Shown here piece after piece: positions 44,245 to 51,471 of a DNA stretch of 52,681 nt. Position numbers and translations under genes: made by a program. This stretch comes from Phycisphaerae bacterium (GTDB taxonomy: Bacteria; Planctomycetota; Phycisphaerae; UBA1845), in the NCBI GenBank assembly GCA_013360585.1, contig JABWBH010000030.1, positions 1 through 52,681 of the forward strand. Reading direction: 5' to 3'. Below the pieces are notes generated by a model. That model made no database searches, had not been told where the DNA came from, and saw nothing but the letters and a program-made list of their open reading frames with translations. Numbering within the stretch: the first letter of the stretch is position 1; every line of letters begins with the position of its first letter.

Positions 44245-44529
44245 GTGGCGAATTCACGATCAAGCGAGAAACGGGTACGACAGAATGAGCGGAACCGGGC
44301 GCTGAACCGGACGCGGCGGAGCGCGTTGAAGTCTGAACTTAAGAAATTTCACGACGCTGTGCGCGAGAACAACCCGCAGAAGGCCGCCGAGCAGCTCCGG
44401 GTCGCCACGAAAAAACTCGACCAGACTGCTGCGAAGGGCACGCTGCACAAGCGAGCCGCTTCCCGCCGCAAGTCGCGCCTGGCAAAACGCCTGAACGCCC
44501 TGAAGGCGTCCGGAACGAAAGCAGGCTGA
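44245..44529 (+). CDS. rpsT: 30S ribosomal protein S20
   Basis: GTG with AGGAGA about nine bases upstream. The 94-residue, Lys/Arg-rich, all-helical protein matches S20: SSEKRVRQNERNRALNRT at the N-terminus, then KKFHDAVRENN, and GTLHKRAASRRKSRLAKRLN near the end. It binds 16S rRNA early in small-subunit assembly. A structured leader precedes it and a weak hairpin follows at 44560. It stands alone rather than in a ribosomal operon, as is usual for rpsT. Confidence 0.96.
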   Translation: MANSRSSEKRVRQNERNRALNRTRRSALKSELKKFHDAVRENNPQKAAEQLRVATKKLDQTAAKGTLHKRAASRRKSRLAKRLNALKASGTKAG

Positions 44530-44559
44530 CACGGCGGCGTCGGAATCCGGATACAACGA

Positions 44560-44576
44560 GGCGCAACAGTAGCGCC
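44560..44576 (+). terminator. short hairpin after rpsT
   Basis: GGCGC (44560-44564), 7-base loop, GCGCC (44572-44576), 31 bases after the rpsT stop and before the convergent small lipoprotein gene. No T tract. Confidence 0.3.
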
Positions 44577-44609
44577 CGCATCATCGGATCAGGGGAGGTC
44601 CGATCCGCG

Positions 44610-44825
44610 TCATTCCGTTTCCGTCGGGTTCCCCGGTTCGACGACGGCGAACACGCCTTCGACGAAACCGTCCAGCAGCGTGTTCACCCCGGCTTTGATC
44701 GTGTCGCCCGCCGCCGCGCGAAACTCGGTGCCGAATTCCGAGCATCCTGAGCCTGCGCCAACCACGGTCAGCAGCCCCGCGATCACACCCGCTTGCGCCT
44801 TGTAACTCATCTTCACCCTGTGCAT
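44610..44825 (-). CDS. small lipoprotein
   Basis: The ATG at 44825 has AGGGAG seven bases upstream and begins a 71-residue lipoprotein precursor: basic start, hydrophobic stretch, GAGSGC (Cys about residue 26). The mature 46 residues (SEFGTEFRAAAGDTIKAGVNTLLDGFVEGVFAVVEPG) look like one amphipathic helix with a short tail. The long open frame upstream to 45035 is not supported. Short lipoproteins of this sort recur in planctomycete genomes; function unknown. Confidence 0.65.
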   Translation of the reverse strand: MHRVKMSYKAQAGVIAGLLTVVGAGSGCSEFGTEFRAAAGDTIKAGVNTLLDGFVEGVFAVVEPGNPTETE

Positions 44826-45060
44826 GTTCCGCTCCCTTGTTGCACCGCCGGCTCTTTGACGACCGGGCGCGGCGCGCCGGGTCGGTCGGCTACGCGCTGG
44901 ATATCGGAGGCACGGTGGTCGTCTTTGCAGGGTCTCGTGCGGCGGGACGCGAAGCGATCGAAACTCAGCCGGATCGGCTCGCAATCCGGCGAGACCCGCG
45001 CCGCCGGAGCGCGGATCCGGCCGTGCCTGACGCATGATGTGCCGCTTGCAACCGCTGGCG

Positions 45061-46797
45061 TCACCGGTTCGGGTCAGTGCCCGGGGGTTCCTTCGCGGGC
45101 GGCGCCGGCGGACTCGACGGTCCCATCAGAAACACGCCCTTGATTCGGCGGATCACGTCGATCGGAATGAAAACGTCGTGCTCACGGGAAGTCGCGGACA
45201 GGTTCCGCGCCACGCCGCTGACGGCCGCATGCACTCCCTCGGTCGCCCCCGAAGCGCTTCCGCCGACATATTCTCTCAGAACAAGGTCAACGAGGCGCTC
45301 GGCGGCGGCCTCGTCGACGTGCCAGCGACCGAAAGTCCCCTGTTCCGGAAGGAGCGCGGCGGGCTTCCGGACGTCGGGAGCTTCGACGATCTCCGCCCGT
45401 CCGTCCCGCACTGCGGCAAGCACCGCGCTGAAAAATTCTGAACCACCGCCGACGGTCATAACGACATGCCGACCGACGACCGCGACGCGCGCCCGGAAGG
45501 CGTCTCGCCCGAGAATCCGCCGCGTCGCCTCCCACGCCCGGCCCTGGCGGGCGCTGAGATCCAACGTGAGATGATGCACTGGCGCGTCGCCGACGCGCTC
45601 GGCATCCTTCACAAAGATCCAGTCTGTCCACTGCCGGTTCAGTTCAGGATCCTCGAAGGGCTTCTCGCGCATCAGCTCCGCCCACCTGCCGATCGCGGAG
45701 ATCAGCGGCTCGGCATCACCCCCGGTCTCGATGACCTTCACCAGCCCCACGTGCCCGTCCGGACCGGGCCGAAGCAGGTTGATCGAGAAGCCCGCGACGC
45801 GGATGTGGGCGCTCGCGCCGTGATACAATTCCGCAAAAGCCTGAGCCTTGTCAGGCTTGAAGAGCTTGACCGAAGTCGTCGGCGTGATGAAGAACTCGTC
45901 GAGGGTTCTCCGCGCCTCGGCAGGATCAAAAAACGCCCACCCGCCGCCGAAGACATAACCCGTCGCGGGAAGTCCGAGCAGCAGCCGCGACGCCGGCGCC
46001 TCGCCCGGTTGAACGACACGGTCCGGCGGGTACTCGGCGATGACCGCCGTGTAAAGGCCGTCCGGCGTGAGGCGCAGCGACACCTGAAGTTGCCGCGTGT
46101 TCGTCCACGACATCGGGATCGTCATGCCGCTGAGGTTCTCGCGGAGGAACCGGCGGACCGCGTCGGCGTTCGTGACGGCCTCGGCATTCGTCCACCACGT
46201 CAGGTCCGTCTCTGCGACGCGCTCGACGGCATGCCGCGACAGCCCGTCGCGGATCCGCTTCGGCGCGGTCAGCACCCGCCGGAGCACGTCCTCCCTTTCC
46301 GAGAACAAGGCGAAACTCCCGAGCTTCGCCGCGTGCGACGCCTCTTCGCGCAGCACGACGCGCGTCACGAGGTCGTCCAGGCGCTGCGGGTGGAGCGACT
46401 TGATCGCGGCGTCGAAATCCGTCACCGGCAGGATGAGCAGCGTCCGTCCACCCCAGTCCTCTTCCGCCTCGGGCGATGCAGGGGCCAACAAAGCCAGCGC
46501 GAACTCCCCGCGATCGTTCACGCCTTCGCCGACGTTCAGGTACGCACGTAATCCCAGCGTCGGCGACAACGCCAGCGGAAACTCCACCTGCTGCTGAAAC
46601 GTCTTGAGCTTCCCGTCCAGCGCGGCCAGGTCACGCACCGCGACGAACGACCAGGCGTCCGACGGAATCACGTCGAGGACCGATGCGGGTCCGGGCGAGG
46701 GCGCCGGGCGGGTTTCCTGACCGCTGACAAACGCGGCGCCAGGTCCGGAAGCCGCAACGATGCAGACCAGCCAGCGCCAAGCCCTGTGCATCCTCAC
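45061..46797 (-). CDS. large secreted protein of unknown function
   Basis: The GTG at 46797 has GGGAGG seven bases before it; an ATG two codons later is the alternative. The 578-residue protein has a signal peptide (MHRAWRWLVCIVAASG..., to about 25), then a Pro-rich linker. It has mixed alpha/beta sequence without known motifs: SVLDVIPSDAWSFVAVRDL, LTWWTNAEAV, LPATGYVFGGGWAFF, GRHVVMTVGG. It ends in a Pro-rich tail. The first part is of a type I have seen in planctomycete proteins annotated only as DUF. It lies 49 bases after the lipoprotein gene and is probably cotranscribed. Confidence 0.75.
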   Translation of the reverse strand: MRMHRAWRWLVCIVAASGPGAAFVSGQETRPAPSPGPASVLDVIPSDAWSFVAVRDLAALDGKLKTFQQQVEFPLALSPTLGLRAYLNVGEGVNDRGEFALALLAPASPEAEEDWGGRTLLILPVTDFDAAIKSLHPQRLDDLVTRVVLREEASHAAKLGSFALFSEREDVLRRVLTAPKRIRDGLSRHAVERVAETDLTWWTNAEAVTNADAVRRFLRENLSGMTIPMSWTNTRQLQVSLRLTPDGLYTAVIAEYPPDRVVQPGEAPASRLLLGLPATGYVFGGGWAFFDPAEARRTLDEFFITPTTSVKLFKPDKAQAFAELYHGASAHIRVAGFSINLLRPGPDGHVGLVKVIETGGDAEPLISAIGRWAELMREKPFEDPELNRQWTDWIFVKDAERVGDAPVHHLTLDLSARQGRAWEATRRILGRDAFRARVAVVGRHVVMTVGGGSEFFSAVLAAVRDGRAEIVEAPDVRKPAALLPEQGTFGRWHVDEAAAERLVDLVLREYVGGSASGATEGVHAAVSGVARNLSATSREHDVFIPIDVIRRIKGVFLMGPSSPPAPPAKEPPGTDPNR

Positions 46798-46846
46798 GGC
46801 GGTGCCTCCCCGGGTTGAAAGGAATGACGCGGCGGTCCCGTTGCGG

Positions 46847-47653
46847 TCACGGTTCGGCCGAGTCGAGCTTCGCGGTCTCAATAAAGGCGTAGGCGGCTTC
46901 CGCCCACTTGTCGAGCGTTGCCTTCGGACCGGTGATCTTGATGAAATGCGGTCCTCTCGGATGATCGACGATCGCCGCGATCATGCGCCCGTCGGCAATG
47001 TTCGTCGCCGGCATGCCCGGTCCGCTGATGACGATCTGGCCGGAAGCGTCCACGATCGTGATCGACAGGTCGCCGACATTCCGCGAGGTGATCTTCGCAG
47101 CCTCGCGGGTCAGATCCTTGCCCTCGCCATCCTTCATTTGTTTGAGCCAGCGGTCGATGTTCAGATCCGGCGGCATGCCGTGCATGCTCGGAAAGTAGGT
47201 AATCCGCACTTCCGCCAGATCCTGCGCCGCACCCTCGGGCGGAAGATGCAGAATGCACACCGGCGCCATCGGCGTCAGAGGAAGAGGCTGGTTCGTCCAG
47301 CTCTGCGGGATCGTCAGAACCAGACCGGCGTGCTCAAAAGTTCCGTCCGCCACCTTCGCCGCCGGGACGGAAGTGAGCGGCGCCGGAGCCGGCCTCGACT
47401 CCGTCGCGGCCGGCGGATTCACCGGCGGGTGTCCGGGCGGCAGCGCGTCCGCCTGACCCGCGGCGGGAGCAGGCGGCGCCGCGGATCCCCCCGCCCCTGA
47501 AGTCGGTGCGGCGGATGATGAACCGCCCGGAGCGCTGGCGCTCGGCGGCTCGCTCGGTGGTTCCGCCGGCGTACTCTTCCGGCACGACGCCGCACCCAGC
47601 AGCAGCACAAGGCTCATCAACGAATACCGGACAGTCCTAAGACGCAGCGACAT
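46847..47653 (-). CDS. lipoprotein with Ser/Pro/Ala-rich linker
   Basis: ATG with GGAG eight bases upstream. The 268-residue precursor has a lipobox LLGAASC (Cys about residue 24), a 70-residue linker of Ala, Pro, Ser and Gly, then a globular domain from about 105 (GLVLTIPQSWTNQPLPL) to the end. That domain (AEVRITYFPSMHG, DLNIDRWLKQM, HFIKITGPKATLDKWAEAAYAF) resembles PsbP/DcrB-like folds in its secondary-structure pattern, but I do not claim the family. First gene of a two-gene unit with the secreted protein downstream. Confidence 0.75.
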   Translation of the reverse strand: MSLRLRTVRYSLMSLVLLLGAASCRKSTPAEPPSEPPSASAPGGSSSAAPTSGAGGSAAPPAPAAGQADALPPGHPPVNPPAATESRPAPAPLTSVPAAKVADGTFEHAGLVLTIPQSWTNQPLPLTPMAPVCILHLPPEGAAQDLAEVRITYFPSMHGMPPDLNIDRWLKQMKDGEGKDLTREAAKITSRNVGDLSITIVDASGQIVISGPGMPATNIADGRMIAAIVDHPRGPHFIKITGPKATLDKWAEAAYAFIETAKLDSAEP

Positions 47654-47779
47654 GACAAGTCTCCGTAAGAGCAGGTCGCGGATCTCCGCCCGGCGGCAAC
47701 GTCAGCGACGCGGTGCCGAAGCCTGAATCCGACGGAGATGTCTTACTGCGGAGTTCGGGGGTATGCAAACGACGAATGA

Positions 47780-47822
47780 CCGGTGCGGACGTGATCACGA
47801 GACCTTGCGGTCCGAAGACCGG
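47780..47822 (-). terminator. hairpin after the flagellin gene
   Basis: CCGGT (47780-47784) pairs with ACCGG (47818-47822), and CGGAC (47786-47790) with GTCCG (47810-47814). It starts just after the flagellin stop at 47825, reading on the minus strand. A weakly T-rich stretch (GTCGTTTGC) follows. Confidence 0.45.
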
Positions 47823-47824
47823 CG

Positions 47825-48625
47825 TCAGTCGCTCAGGAGGTGCAGCACGTTTTCCGGCAGGTTGCGCGCGATCTTCAGCACCATCGCCGAGGCCTTGCGC
47901 TTGATCTGGGCGAGGTTCAGGTTCGCCGTCTCGAGGGCGTAGTCGGTGTCGGCGATGCGGCTGCGGGATTCGACGAGGTTCTCCACCGCCACCTGGCCGC
48001 TGCGGACCTCGGCGTCCAGCGCATACCGCTGGTAAGCGCCGACCGAACCGCGCAACTCGGCGGTCGAGGACATCACGGCGTCCACCCGCGACATCGCTTC
48101 CTCGAGCTTTCCGCTGGAAACGTCGAACTCGCCGCCGGAGGCGACGGCGCGCAGGTCCGACACGGCCGCGGACAGTTCCGACGCCAGGTCGCCCACCGCG
48201 TCATCCGGGAGATTCAGTCCCTCAAGTCGCTCCAGCGCCGAGCCCGCGGAGCGCTCGATCGAACTGACGAGGCTGTCGATCTCCGTCTGATAGGCGGCGC
48301 GCTCCTCGTCGCTCAGCGCGCCGCTGTTGCCCGCCGCCACGAGCTTGCCCCGCAGCTCGGACACCAGGTCCGACGCCTGCGACAGGTCGCCTTCGGCGAT
48401 CGTGGCGTACGAGTCGACGCGGGACGCGCTGAGTTGCTGCGCCTCCAGCGCCCGGATTTCCGCGGTGATCGCCTCGACCGCGATCAAACCCGCCGGATCA
48501 TCAGACCCGCGGTTGATCCGCCGCCCGGTGGACAGGCGCTCCAGCGAGAGACGCATGTCCCGATCCGCCGCATGAAATGCACGCAGGGCGGAAAGACCGA
48601 ACGCGGGTTGGATCAGCAGGCTCAC
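47825..48625 (-). CDS. minimal flagellin (D0/D1 domains only)
   Basis: GTG start at 48625 without a Shine-Dalgarno. The 266-residue protein aligns with flagellin ends: LERLSTGRRINRGSDDPAG (about 29-47), TIAEGDLSQASDLVSELR near 75, and the C-terminal LVESRSRIADTDYALETANL (about 217-236), QIKRKASAMVL and NLPENVLHLLSD. The variable D2/D3 region is missing; the N- and C-terminal helical parts are joined by about 40 residues. It would build the flagellar filament core, and short flagellins of this size occur elsewhere. It has no signal peptide, as expected for type III export. FlgM-like gene upstream, hairpin downstream. Confidence 0.9.
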   Translation of the reverse strand: MSLLIQPAFGLSALRAFHAADRDMRLSLERLSTGRRINRGSDDPAGLIAVEAITAEIRALEAQQLSASRVDSYATIAEGDLSQASDLVSELRGKLVAAGNSGALSDEERAAYQTEIDSLVSSIERSAGSALERLEGLNLPDDAVGDLASELSAAVSDLRAVASGGEFDVSSGKLEEAMSRVDAVMSSTAELRGSVGAYQRYALDAEVRSGQVAVENLVESRSRIADTDYALETANLNLAQIKRKASAMVLKIARNLPENVLHLLSD

Positions 48626-48641
48626 GACAAAGATGTTGTCG
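48625..48641 (-). promoter_or_regulatory. hairpin covering the flagellin start codon
   Basis: CGACAA (48625-48630) and TTGTCG (48636-48641) are perfect inverted arms around five bases. On the minus-strand mRNA the 3' arm ends at the first base of the GTG. With no Shine-Dalgarno present, the structure may control translation. Confidence 0.4.
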
Positions 48642-48694
48642 GATACACCGGCGAATTTCGCCAGCGCCGTCGCGGTTTGCGGACCTTCGCAACG

Positions 48695-48988
48695 TCAGGG
48701 GACGTACCCGAGAATATCGAGCAGACGGTCGACCGTGCCCTCGATGCGCTGCGGCGTCTCAAAAGCACCGGCGTTGATCTCGTCGCGGATGCGGGAGATC
48801 AGATGAAAGCGAGGCGCCGTCGTCTGTGAACGCAGGACGGCTTCGTCCGAGAAGCTGACGGCGTCCTCGCTCAGCGCCGACGTTTCCGCGCCTTCGTTTG
48901 CAGCGCCGCTCAGGTTAAAGGGCAGTACCGTCGGCGCGAGCGTTGTTACTGGAACAAGCCGGGGTTGCTGGGATTCGATCCGGTTCAT
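48695..48988 (-). CDS. FlgM-like anti-sigma-28 factor
   Basis: ATG with GAGGTGG about six bases upstream. The 97-residue protein has an unstructured-looking N-terminal half and a C-terminal part SRIRDEINAGAFETPQRI then VDRLLDIL, matching the FlgM pattern (helix with R-x-x-I-x-x-G-x-Y/F, then a second helix that binds sigma-28). AVSFSDEAVL also recalls FlgM's S-x-x-A segment. FlgM holds the flagellar sigma factor until the hook is finished and is then exported. It lies 69 bases upstream of flagellin on the same strand. Confidence 0.75.
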   Translation of the reverse strand: MNRIESQQPRLVPVTTLAPTVLPFNLSGAANEGAETSALSEDAVSFSDEAVLRSQTTAPRFHLISRIRDEINAGAFETPQRIEGTVDRLLDILGYVP

Positions 48989-49181
48989 TCGTCCACCTCA
49001 CGTTGCCGCCGCACGGGCGAGCGATGTCGTCTGCCCGTCGCCGGCTCAGGCGACGCGACAGACGTGGTCCGACATCAACATTCGCCGAGGGTCCGGACGA
49101 TTCTTCCCTGAACCGCTGCCTCGAACTTGGACGTGAGCATCAGCGACCCCCGAAGAATCCAACATCGGGTGGAAGCCCGTC

Positions 49182-49195
49182 CGATACTCGTATCG
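49182..49195. promoter_or_regulatory. 14-bp palindrome in the flgM upstream region
   Basis: CGATAC-TC-GTATCG. It lies in the 347-bp gap 48989-49335, which holds no gene I can support. The gap also has a run of eight C (49205-49212) and an AT-richer stretch (about 49230-49320), but no convincing sigma-70, sigma-28 or sigma-54 promoter was assigned. Confidence 0.4.
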
Positions 49196-49335
49196 ACCGG
49201 TAATCCCCCCCCTCTTGAGTCGATCGTTCTGAATTCGGTGTTAAACCTTTCAGAAACCGTAGGTTGACTCTGATTCGCGGACTTTATGAGTTCTCGGACC
49301 AGATTACATTCAGGCCGTGATAATTGACGTGCGTC

Positions 49336-50571
49336 TTACTGACCAGGCTTAAGCCGATGAATCCCACGTTTGCCAGCGAAATCTCCGGAAACCTCGTATT
49401 CCGCCAGATCGGGGATTTGACCGAGGGTGCTTGCGCCGATTTCCCAACACGCTGCTTCATGTTCGGGACCGACGGCAATCCAGGGCGGAGAAGGCGCGGG
49501 GGGTCGCCCTTCCGCCACGGCGTCGCCGAAGACGCAACGGCGCAGGACGCGCACCCCGGGTTCGATTTCGACGATCCCAGATGATGTGCCGCTCGACTCG
49601 GCCCAGCCTCGACTGACGGCACAGCGCGGGTGAAACCGGCAACCAGCGGGGTACGCCGTGGGGAGCGGGACGCGCCCCGGGATCGTGCGCAAGCGCTGCG
49701 CCCCCGCAACGCCCGGGCGCGGAATGCATTCGAGCAGCGCCCGGGTATACGGGTGACAGGGATGTGACATCACGAAGGACGTCGGTCCGCGCTCGACGAT
49801 CCGACCGGCGTACATCACCGCGACGTCGTCCGCCGCCTCCGCGACGACGCCGAAGTCGTGCGTGATCAGAAGAATCGCTGGCCCCGTGTCGCGCTGCACA
49901 TCGCGCAGCAGGCGCAGCACCTGCGCCTGGACCGAGGCGTCCAGCGCCGTGGTCGGCTCGTCCGCGACGAGCACGTCAGGCTCACACGCCAGCGCCGCGG
50001 CAATCATCGCCCGCTGCCTCATGCCTCCGGAAAGCTCGTGCGGATAACGCCTCGCGCACGATTTCGCCGGCTCCAGTCCGACGCGCGCCAACCAGCACTC
50101 GACGCGTTCGTCCGTGGCGCTGCGTCCGGTCTTCAAGTGTCGTCGGACTCCTTCCGCCGCCTGCTCCCCGATCGTTTTCAGCGGATGCAGCGATGTCATC
50201 GGCTCCTGAAAGATCATCCCGATCCGCCCCCCGCGCACGTCCGCCAGCGCGCGTTCCGGAAGCGCCGCGACATCGACGGCTTGCTCCTTCGCATCGCGCG
50301 GCCGCAATACGATCGAACCTGAGGCGATCCGCAGCGTCCGTCGCGGAAGAAGCCGGAGGAGACTCAGCGCCGTCACGCTCTTTCCGCATCCGCTCTCGCC
50401 GACCAGCGCAAGCGTGCGCCCGGCGTGAAGCGCAAAGCTGATGTCGCTGACCAGTTCGACCGGCGCGCCTTCGTCCGAGGCGACGACGGTAAGCCCGTGA
50501 ACCTCAAGCATCGGGCCGTCCGGTGTGGATGAGAGCTCCGGAGGTCGGTGCGAATCAAGGCGCGTCGTCAT
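49336..50571 (-). CDS. oligopeptide/dipeptide ABC transporter ATP-binding protein
   Basis: ATG with GGAG seven bases upstream. The 411-residue protein has Walker A GESGCGKS (58-65), Q-loop in MIFQEPMTSLHPL, signature LSGGMRQR, Walker B DVLVADEPTTALD and the H-loop His in THDFG. The C-terminal oligopeptide-binding-type extension has CHPYTRALLECIP and YPAGCRFHPRC, typical of OppD/DppD. Residues 350-411 are an added tail beyond the usual about 330. It powers peptide or nickel-type uptake, but no permease or binding protein is beside it. The first 17 bases overlap the upstream pilin-like gene. Confidence 0.93.
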   Translation of the reverse strand: MTTRLDSHRPPELSSTPDGPMLEVHGLTVVASDEGAPVELVSDISFALHAGRTLALVGESGCGKSVTALSLLRLLPRRTLRIASGSIVLRPRDAKEQAVDVAALPERALADVRGGRIGMIFQEPMTSLHPLKTIGEQAAEGVRRHLKTGRSATDERVECWLARVGLEPAKSCARRYPHELSGGMRQRAMIAAALACEPDVLVADEPTTALDASVQAQVLRLLRDVQRDTGPAILLITHDFGVVAEAADDVAVMYAGRIVERGPTSFVMSHPCHPYTRALLECIPRPGVAGAQRLRTIPGRVPLPTAYPAGCRFHPRCAVSRGWAESSGTSSGIVEIEPGVRVLRRCVFGDAVAEGRPPAPSPPWIAVGPEHEAACWEIGASTLGQIPDLAEYEVSGDFAGKRGIHRLKPGQ

Positions 50572-51070
50572 TGCGAGGCTCCGTCGACGGCTGCGACGCC
50601 AGAAAGAGGCGGACGCGCTCCCGATCCGACTCGATCCGCGACAGATAATTCCCCTTCATCAGGAATTCCGCGTGTCCGTCCGAATAAAGGACGGCTCCGC
50701 CTTCATCGCCGTGGTTCCCCAGCGGCTCCACGACGATGATGTGGGGGAAGGGGACGGTCGCGGCCGGGAGGATCACGCGATCATATCCTCCGCCGCTGCG
50801 CGGGCACCGCAATGCCTCAAGCGAGGCTTCGCCGGCATGAAACGCCTTCAGATTCCGGCAGCAATCCACCCGTCGTTGAAACTCCCGCGCAGGCGCAAAA
50901 GCATACGCCAGCACCGCCAGCACCGTCAGACACAGGACCGCAATGCGCACGATCTGGCCGCGACGTGAAATCCTCTGCGGTGCGTCTGCTGATTCCGAAG
51001 CGGGGACGGACACTTTCGACGATGCCTCTGCGTTGATTGCGGACGAATCCTGTCGACGAGACTCGATCAT
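50555..51070 (-). CDS. DUF1559-like (H-Xn-DG) membrane protein
   Basis: ATG at 51070 chosen; a TTG at 51094 is possible. The 171-residue protein has a basic, Ser-rich N-terminus, one membrane helix at about 40-60 (IVRIAVLCLTVLAVLAYAF), then CCRNLKAFHAG, LRCPRSGGG and NHGDEGGAVLYSDGHAEFL, the His-X10-Asp-Gly pattern of planctomycete DUF1559/general-secretion-like proteins. It lacks the type IV pilin cleavage site and is shorter than typical members (about 300). It overlaps the ABC ATPase start by 17 bases. Function unknown. Confidence 0.7.
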   Translation of the reverse strand: MIESRRQDSSAINAEASSKVSVPASESADAPQRISRRGQIVRIAVLCLTVLAVLAYAFAPAREFQRRVDCCRNLKAFHAGEASLEALRCPRSGGGYDRVILPAATVPFPHIIVVEPLGNHGDEGGAVLYSDGHAEFLMKGNYLSRIESDRERVRLFLASQPSTEPRNDDAP

Positions 51071-51299
51071 CCGGGCCCGACATGACGCCGTCAACGACGC
51101 ATCAAGCCTGAAGCTGGAGGGAGCGCCGCAACAGCTTCAAACTGTCCGGCTTCTCGCGGCGCGCGCAGCGTCGTTCGCAACTTCCTTCAAGATCGAGGCT
51201 TGTGTCACACGCCCACCTGCGACCCGGTTAGCGGATGCGTAGACCGCTGAGTCTGATATGAACCGAGGGGGAATACCGCTGTTAACCTCAAAAAAGGGG

Positions 51300-51328
51300 T
51301 TGACGTTCGAATTCGGCGTCGCTAGTAT
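51300..51328 (+). promoter_or_regulatory. strong sigma-70-like promoter in a gene-free gap
   Basis: TTGACG (51300-51305), 17-base spacer, TAGTAT (51323-51328). The 401-bp gap between the DUF1559-like start and the permease end holds no other gene. It reads away from both neighbours' strands into the hairpin below. Confidence 0.65.
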
Positions 51329-51334
51329 TCCGTG

Positions 51335-51408
51335 TGTTGGGCTTAAGGCGCCTCGATCCCGGGGGGCACGGCGCTTCACGCGTCGTCGGGCGGGGCGCCT
51401 CCTTTTTT
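51335..51408 (+). ncRNA. candidate orphan small RNA with intrinsic terminator
   Basis: From the expected start about 51335, a transcript of about 74 nt would contain AGGCGCC (51346-51352) pairing with GGCGCCT (51394-51400). The helix extends inward (three more pairs, a 2-base bulge, then four more) to about 14 bp. CC and six T (51403-51408) follow. No ribosome site or supported reading frame lies within. Promoter, stem and T tract are all visible; function is not. Confidence 0.55.
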
Positions 51409-51471
51409 GCGCCGTGTTTCCAAAGGCGCCTTTCTCTACTGTGTTTTCCCGATGCGAAAGCCGGCGCGTCG

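Noticed and set aside
48640-48700. Sigma-28 promoter for flagellin
   Set aside because: TCCGACAA is only a partial match to GCCGATAA and the -35 spacing is wrong.
49261-49290. TTGACT with TTTATG as a sigma-70 promoter, or TAAAGTCC on the minus strand as a sigma-28 site
   Set aside because: The spacer is only 13-15 bases for the first, and the second has no matching -10.
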